Assembly: GCA_028874195.1 (NCBI GenBank)
Contig: JAPPLM010000058.1
Span: 1-46,683 of the forward strand
Direction: 5' to 3'
Length of the DNA: 46,683 nt
Origin: Chloroflexota bacterium
Lineage (GTDB): Bacteria; Chloroflexota; UBA11872; VXOZ01
Both the position numbers and the translations under genes were made by a program. The notes under the pieces were generated by a model. The model was not told where the DNA came from, ran no database searches, and was given only the letters and a program-made list of their open reading frames with translations. Positions 9,118 through 17,203 of the stretch are shown piece by piece. Positions within the stretch are counted from its first letter, which is position 1. Each line of letters starts with the position of its first letter.

Positions 9118-9873
9118 TCACTTAGGTGAGATAGAAAATGCGGGCAGCGGGTCTTCCATTTCGATCTGCTCCAACGCCCGCGCCGCAGCCACTTGCTCGG
9201 CCTTTTGGGTGCTGGGGCCTTCGCCGGTGGCAAGCAATGTCTTCTCTTGATAAACGCCGACAATGAAGAGCCGCGCGTGGTCGGCGCCGCTGGCTTCAAG
9301 TACGCGATACGTCGGCGTGATGTTGCACTGCGCTTGCAGGTACTCCTGTAGCTCCGACTTGGCGTTGCGGTCGCCGGCCGTGCTCAGGATGTGCGCAACC
9401 GCTCTTTCAATCTGCGGCGTCAGGTAGGACCTCACGTGATTGAACGACGTCTCCAGGAAGAGCGCGCCGATCACCGCTTCAAAGCAACTCGCCAAGTTCG
9501 AGTCGCGCTCCCGGCCCTTCGTGGCTTCTTCCCCTTTGCCGAGACGGAGGAGCGCTCCCAGGCCCGCTGCCTGGGCAAACAGGCAGAGTTGCTCCTTGCG
9601 CACGAGCGCGGCTCGCAACCGCGACAACTCGCCTTCGGTCTTCTCAGGGTATCGCCTGTATAAGAAGTCCGCGGCAATTGCGTCAAGCACGGCGTCCCCG
9701 AGAAACTCAAGCCGTTCGTTGCTGTCGAGATTCGCAAGGCCGTGCTCGTGGGCATACGACCGGTGCGTGAGCGCTTGAACCAGCAGCGGCGAATTCGATT
9801 CGGGAAAACCAAGAGTCTGCCGGAGCTTTTCAAGGTCATGCTCAGCGCGGTTAGCCGACACGGCGCGATCCAA
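9118..9873 (-). CDS. rnc: ribonuclease III
   Basis: This 251-residue endoribonuclease would cut double-stranded RNA in rRNA and mRNA processing. The RNase III signature is at residues 53-64 (ERLEFLGDAVLD), and a double-stranded RNA-binding domain follows from about 172 (SELQEYLQ, then TQKAEQVAAARALEQI). In the second catalytic segment the usual L-A-D-x-x-E reads L-A-S-C-F-E, so Ser129 replaces the metal-binding Asp (Asp114 of E. coli) while Glu132 is kept. The start is TTG at 9873; no in-frame ATG occurs near the N-terminus. The stop overlaps the smc start region, so the two are likely co-transcribed. Family assignment is firm, but full catalytic activity is open. Confidence 0.92.
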   Translation of the reverse strand: MDRAVSANRAEHDLEKLRQTLGFPESNSPLLVQALTHRSYAHEHGLANLDSNERLEFLGDAVLDAIAADFLYRRYPEKTEGELSRLRAALVRKEQLCLFAQAAGLGALLRLGKGEEATKGRERDSNLASCFEAVIGALFLETSFNHVRSYLTPQIERAVAHILSTAGDRNAKSELQEYLQAQCNITPTYRVLEASGADHARLFIVGVYQEKTLLATGEGPSTQKAEQVAAARALEQIEMEDPLPAFSISPK

Positions 9874-9951
9874 TCATGTCTATTCGACCACTATTCCTCG
9901 TGCGATAACTCCAGGCAGGCCATGAAAGTCGCCTCATCCCGGTAGCGCAGG

Positions 9952-10119
9952 CCCTTCGACAGGCTCAGGACGCGTTTGCAACCCCGTATCGAGTACGGGG
10001 CAGGCTCTGCGCACACGCGTGTAACGGGGCGTCTCTTGGGCTGCGCTTTCTGGGATGCAATACTCTTGGGTCTCGCACCTCTCCTACGAACGGAGGCGGG
10101 GGACAAGCCCCCGCGCTAC
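9952..10119. repeat. R3 and R2 repeat copies between SDR gene and rnc
   Basis: An R3 copy (CCCTTCGACAGGCTCAGGAC, followed by a CCCCGTATCGAGTACGGGG inverted arm) lies at about 9952-10002. An R2 copy in inverse orientation is at 10092-10119. The roughly 300-base gap holds no gene. Confidence 0.75.
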
Positions 10120-10172
10120 TAGAGATGTCGTGTGGAGGATGCCAAACGCCAAGATCCCTGGTTCCCGTTTCG

Positions 10173-10943
10173 TCAAATCAGCGAGCGGGACTGGCAGCCG
10201 TCAACGGGAATACACGTGCCGTTCACCCAACTCGCGCGGGACGAGGCAAGAAACGCGACCACGTCCGCGACTTCTTCCACTTTTCCGAACCGGCCACCGG
10301 GTATCTCACGGGCGATAAAGTCCGCCATGCCGTCCGGGTCGTCATGCACGCGCCGGTCCCAACTCCCGCCGGGGAAGCGTATCGATCCCGGCGCGACACT
10401 ATTCACGCGGATGTTTTGGGGAGCTAATTCGCGGGCAAGACTGGAAGCAAGGCCGATGGCAGCGGCTTTCGTACTCACGTATACGGGAGAGCCGCCCGTT
10501 TCGCGGCCCCAGATGGAGGAGATGAAGACAACGGACCCGCCGCCTGCCGCCGCAAGATGCGGCACGGCGGCGCGTGTCATGCGGACGCCTGAGAGCAGGT
10601 TCGCGGCGATGACCTCTTCCCACTCCTCATCGCTCTGCTCCGGGAACGGCGTGCGGTTGTTGCCGCCGACGTTGTTAATCAGGACATTGAGTTGACCGTA
10701 GGCCGCGACTGCCGCGCCGACAATGTGCGCCGCCGCAGCCGGTTCCGTGACGTCCCCTACGACGGTGCGGACCTCCGCGCCGCTCTCTCGCAGCGTTTCC
10801 GCCGTTTCTGCGAGAGTCTCCTCGGTGCGGGCACAGATGACGAGCTTGCAACCTTCGCGGGCAAGCGCGCTGGCAATGCCTTTGCCTATGCCGCGACTTG
10901 CGCCGGTAACCAGGGCGACGTGGCCGGCAAGTGCGAGATCCAT
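10173..10943 (-). CDS. short-chain dehydrogenase/reductase, FabG-like
   Basis: This 256-residue NAD(P)H-dependent oxidoreductase has a classical SDR fold. The cofactor loop TGASRGIG is at 13-20, NNVGG at 90-94 (usual NNAG), and the catalytic Ser142/143-Tyr155-Lys159 set is complete (ISS, YVSTK). The motif around RVNSVAPGSIRFPGG follows the catalytic helix. It lies 16 bases downstream of acpP and in the same block as fabF and accB, so a 3-oxoacyl-ACP reductase (FabG) role is possible. However, the insert after PGSIRFPGGSW and the C-terminal VDGCQ resemble general catabolic SDRs, so no fabG symbol is given. The start is ATG at 10943 without a clear ribosome-binding site, consistent with coupling to acpP. 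Confidence 0.85.
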   Translation of the reverse strand: MDLALAGHVALVTGASRGIGKGIASALAREGCKLVICARTEETLAETAETLRESGAEVRTVVGDVTEPAAAAHIVGAAVAAYGQLNVLINNVGGNNRTPFPEQSDEEWEEVIAANLLSGVRMTRAAVPHLAAAGGGSVVFISSIWGRETGGSPVYVSTKAAAIGLASSLARELAPQNIRVNSVAPGSIRFPGGSWDRRVHDDPDGMADFIAREIPGGRFGKVEEVADVVAFLASSRASWVNGTCIPVDGCQSRSLI

Positions 10944-10959
10944 CTACTGCGTACCGGGG

Positions 10960-11199
10960 TTAGCCGGACGTCTGCTGATCGATGTAGGCCACCGCATCCT
11001 TGATACTGCGGATCTCCTGGGCCTCTTCATCCGAGATCTGGATGCCGTACTCGTCCTCCAGCGCCATGATAAGCTCGACGAGGTCGAGGGAATCCGCCTC
11101 CAGGTCTTCCTGGAAGCGTGTCTCCTCCGAAATCTCGCCGGCTTCCGCGCCAAGCTTGTCCGCTACTACCGCCTTTACCTGCTCCAGCGTATCGCTCAT
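10960..11199 (-). CDS. acpP: acyl carrier protein
   Basis: This 79-residue acidic protein carries growing acyl chains on a 4'-phosphopantetheine arm. The attachment serine is Ser37 in the DSLDLVELIMALEDEYGI helix, a canonical ACP motif. Length and acidity are normal. The ATG at 11199 is preceded by a good ribosome-binding site (AGAGGAG). It is followed at 16 bases by an SDR reductase and, past a repeat-filled gap, by rnc and smc, the acpP-rnc-smc neighbourhood common in Gram-positive bacteria and relatives. The upstream 425 bases may hold a structured leader. Confidence 0.96.
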   Translation of the reverse strand: MSDTLEQVKAVVADKLGAEAGEISEETRFQEDLEADSLDLVELIMALEDEYGIQISDEEAQEIRSIKDAVAYIDQQTSG

Positions 11200-11624
11200 T
11201 ACTCGCTCCTCTACGCTTTGCGAAAAGATACTACAAAAGAAAGACTACGAAGGTGCATCACTGCCAAGAAAGGGCTAACTACGGAGGGGGGCTGCTCTTC
11301 AAGACCTCGTCTCTAAGACACGGAGGAAAATCAGACGCGGATCCAATAGTCGGTCATGTGGTGCGAACGAGAGTGACTCTGCACTACGGGGAAACCAAGT
11401 GCACATCTAGCAGGTTTGCTTCCCCTCACTCCGAGACGGCACATGGGGCACCGCCTAACGGATCGAAAAGAAGCGCCCTGTGTTTTCTTGCCTCTAGTAA
11501 GTATATAACCTTTGGCATGCATTAAGAAAGTGTGAAGGGGCACAATTGGACCACTTGGCGGCATTTCTACCGATTGGCAGGCCCCGGCCGGCATTCACGT
11601 AATCAATGATCGTTTACCCAAACG
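11200..11624. other. gene-free region with a possible structured acpP leader
   Basis: No gene is seen. Around 11371-11431 there are nested complementary arms: GAGTG (11371-11375) with CACTC (11427-11431), and GGGGAAACC (11388-11396) with GGTTT(gct)TCCCC (11413-11425). A TATACT box on the minus strand lies at 11500-11505. If it is a promoter, the arms would fall in a leader of nearly 300 bases ahead of acpP. No known riboswitch was recognised. Confidence 0.3.
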
Positions 11625-12323
11625 CTAACCCCCAGCAGCGTCGTCAGTATCGGCGTCCGGCCGAATCTTGTTAACAAGCGCCCATGCGGCGGGCAGAGTC
11701 AGAGTGGCAGCGTATAGCTTCATTAGGTCGCCAACGATGAAGGGGTAGAGTCCCCACTCCAGTGTCTTCGCCCAATCTCCGCCGGCAGCGTCTATGTTGA
11801 GCCAGATCAGTCCAGGCACGTACAGAATGGCGTTGGCGGCCAGCATCGAGAGCAGTCCGAGATACTTTCGGTCCCACGACTTTTCCGCGAACCACCCCAC
11901 TACCCAAGCAGCAAAGATGAAGCCAACGACATACCCTCCGCTCGCAAGCGCCCATGGGAAGCCTGAGTTTCCCAGCCACGGGAAGAGAACGTGCGCTCCC
12001 CACGTGCCATCCATACCGAGTGCGCTTTGACTTGGCGCGAACACCGGAATGGCTATCATACCCATGACCATGTATATGAGCAGTGAGCCGGCCCCTCGCC
12101 ATGCCCCGAGTGCACCTCCCGCGACCAGCACAGCGAAGGTCTGGCCCGTAATGGGGACAGGCGTCCAGGGCAGCCTTATCGCAAACTGGGCGAACAACGT
12201 AACGAACCACGCGAACCCAAACATAAGCGCAAAGTCCACGACGGCCCTGTTGACTTGCGTCTGTACCCAATTACTGGGGACAATGACATCTGCGAGAACG
12301 GTTGGGCGAGATGCAATAGCCAT
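11625..12323 (-). CDS. bioY: BioY family biotin transporter substrate-binding subunit
   Basis: This 232-residue membrane protein belongs to the BioY family, the S-component of energy-coupling-factor biotin importers. The diagnostic stretch is present: PWTPVPITGQTFAVLVAG, then LGAWRGAGSLLIYMVMG and later FPWALASGGYVVGF. Five to six hydrophobic helices can be counted, and the 33-residue N-terminus before the first helix is slightly long. The ATG at 12323 has AAGGAGA nearby, and a good promoter candidate is at 12363-12391. It lies downstream of accB, whose product must be biotinylated, which supports biotin as substrate. No ecfA/ecfT genes are adjacent, so it would use a shared ECF module or act alone. 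Confidence 0.93.
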   Translation of the reverse strand: MAIASRPTVLADVIVPSNWVQTQVNRAVVDFALMFGFAWFVTLFAQFAIRLPWTPVPITGQTFAVLVAGGALGAWRGAGSLLIYMVMGMIAIPVFAPSQSALGMDGTWGAHVLFPWLGNSGFPWALASGGYVVGFIFAAWVVGWFAEKSWDRKYLGLLSMLAANAILYVPGLIWLNIDAAGGDWAKTLEWGLYPFIVGDLMKLYAATLTLPAAWALVNKIRPDADTDDAAGG

Positions 12324-12362
12324 AGAAATATCTCCTTACAGCGTCTGTGCGAGTTCGTCGGA

Positions 12363-12391
12363 ATTGTATTTACGTTATTAAGAACCATCAA
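12363..12391 (-). promoter_or_regulatory. sigma-70-like promoter for bioY
   Basis: On the minus strand a -35 box TTGATG (12386-12391) and a -10 box TACAAT (12363-12368) are separated by exactly 17 bases. The predicted start site is about 30 bases before the bioY ATG. No clear BirA-type operator was found. Confidence 0.6.
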
Positions 12392-12403
12392 GTGCCCGCG
12401 CAA

Positions 12404-12571
12404 ACCCAAATCCACCGCCTAAACGGAACTTAGGGTCTATTCCGTAGCTAGTCTGCCTTGAAGGCGGGGTCTTTGCTTTCACCTGCCTGCCGGCGAAAGG
12501 ACGAAGATTCGAAAATGACCAGTTCAGCTACGAAACTCAACCGCATCACCAATTAGGCGGTGGATTTGGGT
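12404..12571. repeat. 168-bp element with perfect 19-bp terminal inverted repeats
   Basis: ACCCAAATCCACCGCCTAA at 12404-12422 is the exact reverse complement of TTAGGCGGTGGATTTGGGT at 12553-12571. The 130 bases between contain smaller complementary arms (ACGGAA/TTCCGT at 12423-12445, GTAGCT/AGCTAC at 12444/12526). The whole could be a MITE-like mobile element or a long RNA hairpin in the accB-bioY gap. No target-site duplication was apparent and it encodes no protein. Confidence 0.75.
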
Positions 12572-12674
12572 CTCGTGCCGTCATCCACCGCTCTCCTTTG
12601 CTGCAAGTTACCTCGATTTAAGAACGAGTTGTTACCTAAGCGCTTTCCACCACGTCGCTCGGTCCTTGGTTTCT

Positions 12675-13157
12675 CTACGGCTGACTGCCGCTCGGTTTTT
12701 CTCCCTCCACGTCCAGTGCGATGAGGTCTTGGCCGCTCTGCACCATGTCTCCGGATTCTACCAGCAATGCCGTCACGCGACCGGATTGATCGGCGTGCAC
12801 CTCGTTGAAGACCTTCATGGCCTCGATGAGCGCTACCACCTGACCGGCCTCGATATGGTCTCCCACCTGCACAAAGGGGTCGGCTTCTGGACTTGAGCGG
12901 TCGTAGTAGATGCCGTTCAGGGGCGCCTGAATCGCGGTGCGGCTTACCGGTTCCTCGGCGGACGAGGGCGCTTCTGCCACGGGCGCTTGGGGCACGATGC
13001 CCGGTCGGCGGCGTAGAAACACTGCCGTATCACCAAAGCGAATCTCAACCTCACTGACCGCCGTGTCCTGCAAGGCGTCCATCAGGTCGTTCACGCCCTT
13101 TACCCAGGCATCGCCTTTAGCGCTCTGCGTTTTGTTGGAATTCTGCTTCTCTGCCAC
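12675..13157 (-). CDS. accB: acetyl-CoA carboxylase biotin carboxyl carrier protein
   Basis: This 160-residue protein carries the biotin that shuttles carboxyl groups in acetyl-CoA carboxylase, the first step of fatty acid synthesis. The N-terminal 50 residues match the AccB dimerisation/interaction region (VSEVEIRFGDTAVFLRRR). A Pro/Ala linker follows, and the C-terminal biotinyl domain has the EAMKVFNEV motif with biotin-accepting Lys115. Its start is 9 bases after the fabF stop, so the two form an operon. accC is not in the window. The bioY importer downstream makes functional sense. Confidence 0.95.
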   Translation of the reverse strand: MAEKQNSNKTQSAKGDAWVKGVNDLMDALQDTAVSEVEIRFGDTAVFLRRRPGIVPQAPVAEAPSSAEEPVSRTAIQAPLNGIYYDRSSPEADPFVQVGDHIEAGQVVALIEAMKVFNEVHADQSGRVTALLVESGDMVQSGQDLIALDVEGEKPSGSQP

Positions 13158-13166
13158 GTAACAGTC

Positions 13167-14411
13167 CTACGTCTCGTATCGGGTAAAGACCAGACTCGCG
13201 TTGTGTCCGCCAAAGCCGAAGCTGTTGTTCATGGCCGCGTGAACAGCCGTGCTGCGTGCAGTATTGGGCACGTAGTCCAAGTCGCAGTCGGGATCGGGCA
13301 CCGCGTAGTTGATGGTCGGCGGGATGATGTTTTCTCCAATTGCTTTCAAGCAGAAGACGGATTCCACGCCGCCGGCGCCGCCGAGCAGGTGTCCGGTCAT
13401 GGACTTCGTGGAACTCACCGCCAACGCACCGGCGTGCGCGCCAAACACCGCCTTGATGGCTTGGGTCTCTGCCCGGTCGTTCAGTGGCGTCGAGGTGCCG
13501 TGGGCGTTGATATATTGCACGTCCTGCGGCTGAAGCTGCGCTTGCTCCAGTGCGCTTTGCATAGCGCGGGCGGCGCCTTCGCCGTCTTCCGGTGGCGCGG
13601 TGATGTGACTGGCGTCCGCCGTGGCGCCGTAGCCCGCCACCTCGCCGTAGATGCGCGCACCGCGGTCCAGGGCATGTTCCAGGCTCTCCAGCACGAGGAC
13701 ACCCGCGCCTTCGCCCACCACGAAGCCGTCGCGCTGCTTCTCAAAGGGCCGCGAGGCTGCCGCCGGCGCGTCGTTGCGCGTGGAGAGCGCCCGCATGGCG
13801 GCAAAGCCGGCAATCGTCATCGGGGTCACCGCGGCCTCGCTGCTGCCGCAAATCATCACGTCGGCGTCGCCGCGCCGGATGGCTGCCGCGCCCTCGCCGA
13901 CGGCATGCGCACCGGTGGCGCAGGCGGAGACTACCGCCAGGTTCGGACCCCGCAAGCCAAAGCGAATGGAGATCGCCCCCGCCGCCGTATCCGTGAGCAG
14001 CATGGGGATAAGAAACGGGCTCAACCGGCTGGGGCCGCGCGCGGCCATCACCGCGAACTGGGACTCCAGCGACTCGATGCCGCCAATGCCGGAACCTACG
14101 AAGACACCGATCCGGTCTGTATTGTGCCCGTTAATGTCGAGACCCGAGTCGTCCATGGCCTGTTGGCCCGCCGCTACCGCGTACTGCGTGAAGCGGTCCA
14201 TGCGCCGCACCTCGCGCGCATCCACGTACTGCCGGGGATCGAAGTTCTTCACCTCACCGGCAATTTGTGCCGCAAAGCCATCCGTGTCGAAACGGCTTAT
14301 GCGCGTAATGCCGGGCGTGCCGGCACACACCGCGCGCCACGAGTCTGCAACGCAGTTCCCCACAGGGGTTACCGCGCCCATGCCGGTGACGACTATGCGT
14401 GAACGCGACAT
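13167..14411 (-). CDS. fabF: 3-oxoacyl-ACP synthase II
   Basis: This 414-residue condensing enzyme elongates acyl-ACP with malonyl-ACP. The KAS catalytic triad is complete: Cys164 in SACATGAHAVGEG, His304 in NAHGTSTPLND, and His341 in STKSMTGHLLGGAGG, with Lys336. The length fits FabF. The ATG at 14411 is preceded by AGAGGGG. It is first in the fabF-accB pair and lies on the same strand as acpP. A long open frame on the opposite strand is a shadow caused by base composition. Confidence 0.95.
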   Translation of the reverse strand: MSRSRIVVTGMGAVTPVGNCVADSWRAVCAGTPGITRISRFDTDGFAAQIAGEVKNFDPRQYVDAREVRRMDRFTQYAVAAGQQAMDDSGLDINGHNTDRIGVFVGSGIGGIESLESQFAVMAARGPSRLSPFLIPMLLTDTAAGAISIRFGLRGPNLAVVSACATGAHAVGEGAAAIRRGDADVMICGSSEAAVTPMTIAGFAAMRALSTRNDAPAAASRPFEKQRDGFVVGEGAGVLVLESLEHALDRGARIYGEVAGYGATADASHITAPPEDGEGAARAMQSALEQAQLQPQDVQYINAHGTSTPLNDRAETQAIKAVFGAHAGALAVSSTKSMTGHLLGGAGGVESVFCLKAIGENIIPPTINYAVPDPDCDLDYVPNTARSTAVHAAMNNSFGFGGHNASLVFTRYET

Positions 14412-14516
14412 GTACGAACCCCTCTTTTTAAAAACGTCAAAACTAATGTAGGATCCGGGTAGGAAAAGCCTTTGAGAGCCGGCTCATTGTCACTCCGACG
14501 ACGAGGCAAACCAGCC

Positions 14517-14723
14517 CGTCATTCCCGCGAAAGCTCGCCCCCGCACGGGGGCGCGGAATCCATCCGCTCCGCGCTAGTGCACACTGTCTGGGCTTTGAAA
14601 AGCAAGGCACAGCCCATCCCGCTAGTGAGACTACACTACAGAGTTTTCGAATTCAACGCTGCGCGCCTTGTTCACCCTTCGACAGGCTCAGAGCCTGCCC
14701 CGTACTTGATACGGGGGCGAACG
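14517..14723. repeat. R1 and R3 repeat copies upstream of fabF
   Basis: An R1 copy with the long GCCCCCGCACGGGGGC arm is at 14517-14564. An R3 copy (CCCTTCGACAGGCTCAGAGC, then CCCCGTACTTGATACGGGG) is at 14674-14723. The 396-base gap (14412-14807) holds no gene. Confidence 0.75.
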
Positions 14724-14807
14724 GAACACATTGCCTTCAGACAAAACGAACGGATCGGGCAGAGGTTCCACATTGCACACTTGTGACGCAGGGATCGCAA
14801 ATTCAGC

Positions 14808-15926
14808 TCACGCGCCCAGGAAGCGGCTCGCCAGCCACGGCGCCAGATCCAATTCTGTCTTGCCTTCCATGATCCACTTGGCGTTGTACTCGCCGAGAGC
14901 CACGGAAAACTTGAAGCCCCGACCGCTCCAGCCGCAATCGAGGAATAGGTTCTTGTAGCCCTCTATATAGCCCAGGAGGGGCTTCAGATCGGGCGTATCG
15001 TCATAGCAGGTCTGGTACGCCCCCTGGAAGCGGCCGCGCTTCATCTTGGGCAGCCGCCGCTGGATCACTTCCGTCGTCCAGTCCACCATCCACTGCGGCG
15101 GCACGGCGTTGGTGGGGTCCGGTTCGATCTTCACCAGCGGATCGCGGCGGTCGCACAGGACGCGGAAGTGCTTGTTGTGCCACGGAATGATGGCGAGCTC
15201 TACGCTGAACACCGGCGGCCGGTCGTAAAAGTCAGGCGGCTGGCGGTAGAACGACACGCCTACTTGCGAAGGCTGTATTGGCAAACGCAATCCAGCGGAG
15301 CGCGCTACTTTGTGGCTCCACGGCCCGCAGGCGAGCACCACTTTGCCCGGCACAATGGCGCCGCCGGGGGTCTCCAACCGTTCGATGCGGCCATTCTTGG
15401 CATGAATATGCGTCACCGGCGTGAATTCCCGGATTTCCGCGCCGTGCGCCCGCGCGCCGGCCACGAAGGACTGCATGGTGCGGTAGGCGTCCACGTTGCC
15501 CGTCTCGCCGTAGAGCAGCGCCGCGCCCGCGCCCTCCAAGTTGGCTTCCGGGTAATAGTCTTTGGCCTCGTCGAGCGTGATGGCGCGCGCCGCCGAGCCA
15601 TTCTTCCTCGCCCGCGCGGCAGCGCTTTCGGCTAAATCCATAGTATTGAAGAGATTCAAGATGCCATATTTGAAAAAGCCGCAGTCGCCGCCGATGACAT
15701 CGGAAAAATTGTCGTAGATGTCGCGGGCGCGCACCGCCAATTTGGCAATGGTGTCCGTCATTTCCGCTTGCTGGCCGCACATGGCGCCGGACATGGAACT
15801 CGTGCCCGAGCCGATGGTCTTGCGCTCACAGAGCACCACTTTGCCGGCGCCGGCCTTGGCGAGATGATAGGTGATCGTGGTGCCGACAATGCCACCGCCA
15901 ATAACGACGACATCTGCGGTTTCCAT
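14808..15926 (-). CDS. FAD-dependent amine/D-amino-acid oxidoreductase (DAO family)
   Basis: This 372-residue flavoprotein belongs to the DAO superfamily, which includes sarcosine and glycine oxidases and glycerol-3-phosphate dehydrogenase-like enzymes. The dinucleotide-binding motif VVVIGGGIVGTTITYHLAK opens the protein, with CERK as the end-of-strand acidic pair, and GSGTSSMSGAM follows. A VLACGPWSHKVA segment and C-terminal DCGWSGRGFKFS complete the FAD fold. The frame is open further upstream, but the ATG at 15926 has AAGGAA upstream and begins right at the FAD motif, so it was chosen. It precedes two deacetylase-like genes on the same strand. The substrate is unknown; a secondary or N-methyl amine is an inference from family. 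Confidence 0.85.
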   Translation of the reverse strand: METADVVVIGGGIVGTTITYHLAKAGAGKVVLCERKTIGSGTSSMSGAMCGQQAEMTDTIAKLAVRARDIYDNFSDVIGGDCGFFKYGILNLFNTMDLAESAAARARKNGSAARAITLDEAKDYYPEANLEGAGAALLYGETGNVDAYRTMQSFVAGARAHGAEIREFTPVTHIHAKNGRIERLETPGGAIVPGKVVLACGPWSHKVARSAGLRLPIQPSQVGVSFYRQPPDFYDRPPVFSVELAIIPWHNKHFRVLCDRRDPLVKIEPDPTNAVPPQWMVDWTTEVIQRRLPKMKRGRFQGAYQTCYDDTPDLKPLLGYIEGYKNLFLDCGWSGRGFKFSVALGEYNAKWIMEGKTELDLAPWLASRFLGA

Positions 15927-16115
15927 GGTACTGCGCTTTCCTTTCTCACTCCGTGGGTTAACGCCTGCTCCGTATGATGCGACGTATTGCAACTATTCTA
16001 GACGCAATGAAGCCGAGCCGCACGCTTACGGCCTTTGGAGCGTTCGTAGAGGCGACATGTCACCGTCCACATGATGCCTTTTGTGGTGAATGTGCCGGGG
16101 TTGCGGAATTGGTTC

Positions 16116-17024
16116 TCAGTTATTCAGGAGATCAGCGATTTCGCGGTTAGTCGTGGCCCAGCAGCCGCCGGGCTTGTCCAGCGCGTGGCGCAGCACGGCA
16201 TCGACCATGTCGCAGTGCGGGTCCCGCGCGGCGATGTCCGACGGATGGCAGCACAGGCTGAAAATCTGCCGGTTGGCGTGCGCGTGGTCCACGCCGGCCT
16301 TGATGAGATCGATGAACTCCCAGCGGTCGAGGTCCATGTGCCGGAAGGCCCAGATGGAGGTGATCCCCATGAGGGGAATTTCCAGCAGGCCGTTGGGATA
16401 GCGGTAGGGCTGCAGCTTATTCAAGCTGGTGCCAAACGCCGCTTCGAGCGCCTCGGTGGGGTGATGCCGCACCGTGTGGTCTACGGGATAGTGGTAATTC
16501 GCCGAGGCAAAGCGAAAGCCCTCGTCCTTGAGCACATCTTGTACGTCCGGCACGTCGTCGAGCCCGCCGTCAAAGCCACCAGGCGTGCGGAATCCCTGGG
16601 GCCGTTCTCCCAGTTTCTCCTCGATTGCGTCGTTTGTCTGCCGGATCTCCTGCCGAATGACTTCCAACGGCGTGAGGCCAACGGCCCGCCAGGGAGCGTT
16701 GGCATAGACTTCCTGTAAGCCGTCAATTGTCTTGGCCTTCACGTTCACGTGGGTATAGGTGTGGTTGTCGATGGCATGGCCGTCGTCGACGAGCTGCTTG
16801 AGGTAGTCGATATCCGGGTCTTCCAGCGCGCTGCCCACGAGAAAGAACTGCAGCTTGGCGCCATACGACTTGGCGATCTCGCTCATTCTTTGCAAATACA
16901 GCTTGGTGCCCTCGTCGATCTCACCCTTGCGATGGTTCCACTTGGAGGTCCAGTAGGGAAAGTTTGGGGTCATCTCGATATCGAACGTGAGACTAAGAGC
17001 GAAATCAGCGCCATTGGGAAACAT
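16116..17024 (-). CDS. polysaccharide deacetylase family protein (copy 1)
   Basis: This 302-residue protein is a NodB/PuuE-like carbohydrate-esterase-4 homologue. Visible landmarks are TFDIEM (Asp15, Glu17) near the N-terminus, the metal-binding H-x3-H in DNHTYTHV, RTPGGF after the middle, and CCHPSD near the C-terminus. The ATG at 17024 has AAGGA nine bases upstream and aligns with the start of its neighbour at 17204-18112, to which it is about 60% identical by eye. An upstream in-frame extension has no support. No signal peptide is present, so the enzyme is probably cytosolic. Cytosolic members act on small amides (for example allantoin-like compounds) as well as sugars, so the substrate is open. 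Confidence 0.85.
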   Translation of the reverse strand: MFPNGADFALSLTFDIEMTPNFPYWTSKWNHRKGEIDEGTKLYLQRMSEIAKSYGAKLQFFLVGSALEDPDIDYLKQLVDDGHAIDNHTYTHVNVKAKTIDGLQEVYANAPWRAVGLTPLEVIRQEIRQTNDAIEEKLGERPQGFRTPGGFDGGLDDVPDVQDVLKDEGFRFASANYHYPVDHTVRHHPTEALEAAFGTSLNKLQPYRYPNGLLEIPLMGITSIWAFRHMDLDRWEFIDLIKAGVDHAHANRQIFSLCCHPSDIAARDPHCDMVDAVLRHALDKPGGCWATTNREIADLLNN

Positions 17025-17119
17025 CTGCGTGTCCTTTTGTCTTTCCTTGCTCAATTGGATGGAACTTCCAATATTTCCGCGTCGCTGCCCACTGCGAAAT
17101 GTGAAATTTTCCCGCCAAA

Positions 17120-17145
17120 GAGCGGGGGACAAGCCCCCGCGCTAC
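17120..17145. repeat. R2 repeat copy between deacetylase paralogues
   Basis: The inverse-orientation R2 core GCGGGGGACAAGCCCCCGC lies in the 180-base gap between the two paralogous genes, upstream of copy 1. Confidence 0.8.
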
Positions 17146-17203
17146 GGCTATTTAATGACACTTGAGCTTGTCCTGCGAGCGCGCGTTATTCGAGGCCAAG
17201 TGC

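Noticed and set aside
10173-10943. Confident assignment of the SDR as FabG
   Set aside because: It lies next to acpP, but the NNVGG motif, the PGSIRFPGG insert and the C-terminus fit catabolic SDRs as well. The symbol was left blank.
12324-12674. BirA (biotin repressor) operator upstream of bioY
   Set aside because: No TTGTAAAC-spacer-GTTTACAA-type palindrome is present. The conspicuous inverted repeat there does not resemble a BirA site.
13203-14402. 399-codon open frame opposite fabF
   Set aside because: fabF has intact catalytic residues on the minus strand. The antisense frame has no motif and follows from base composition.
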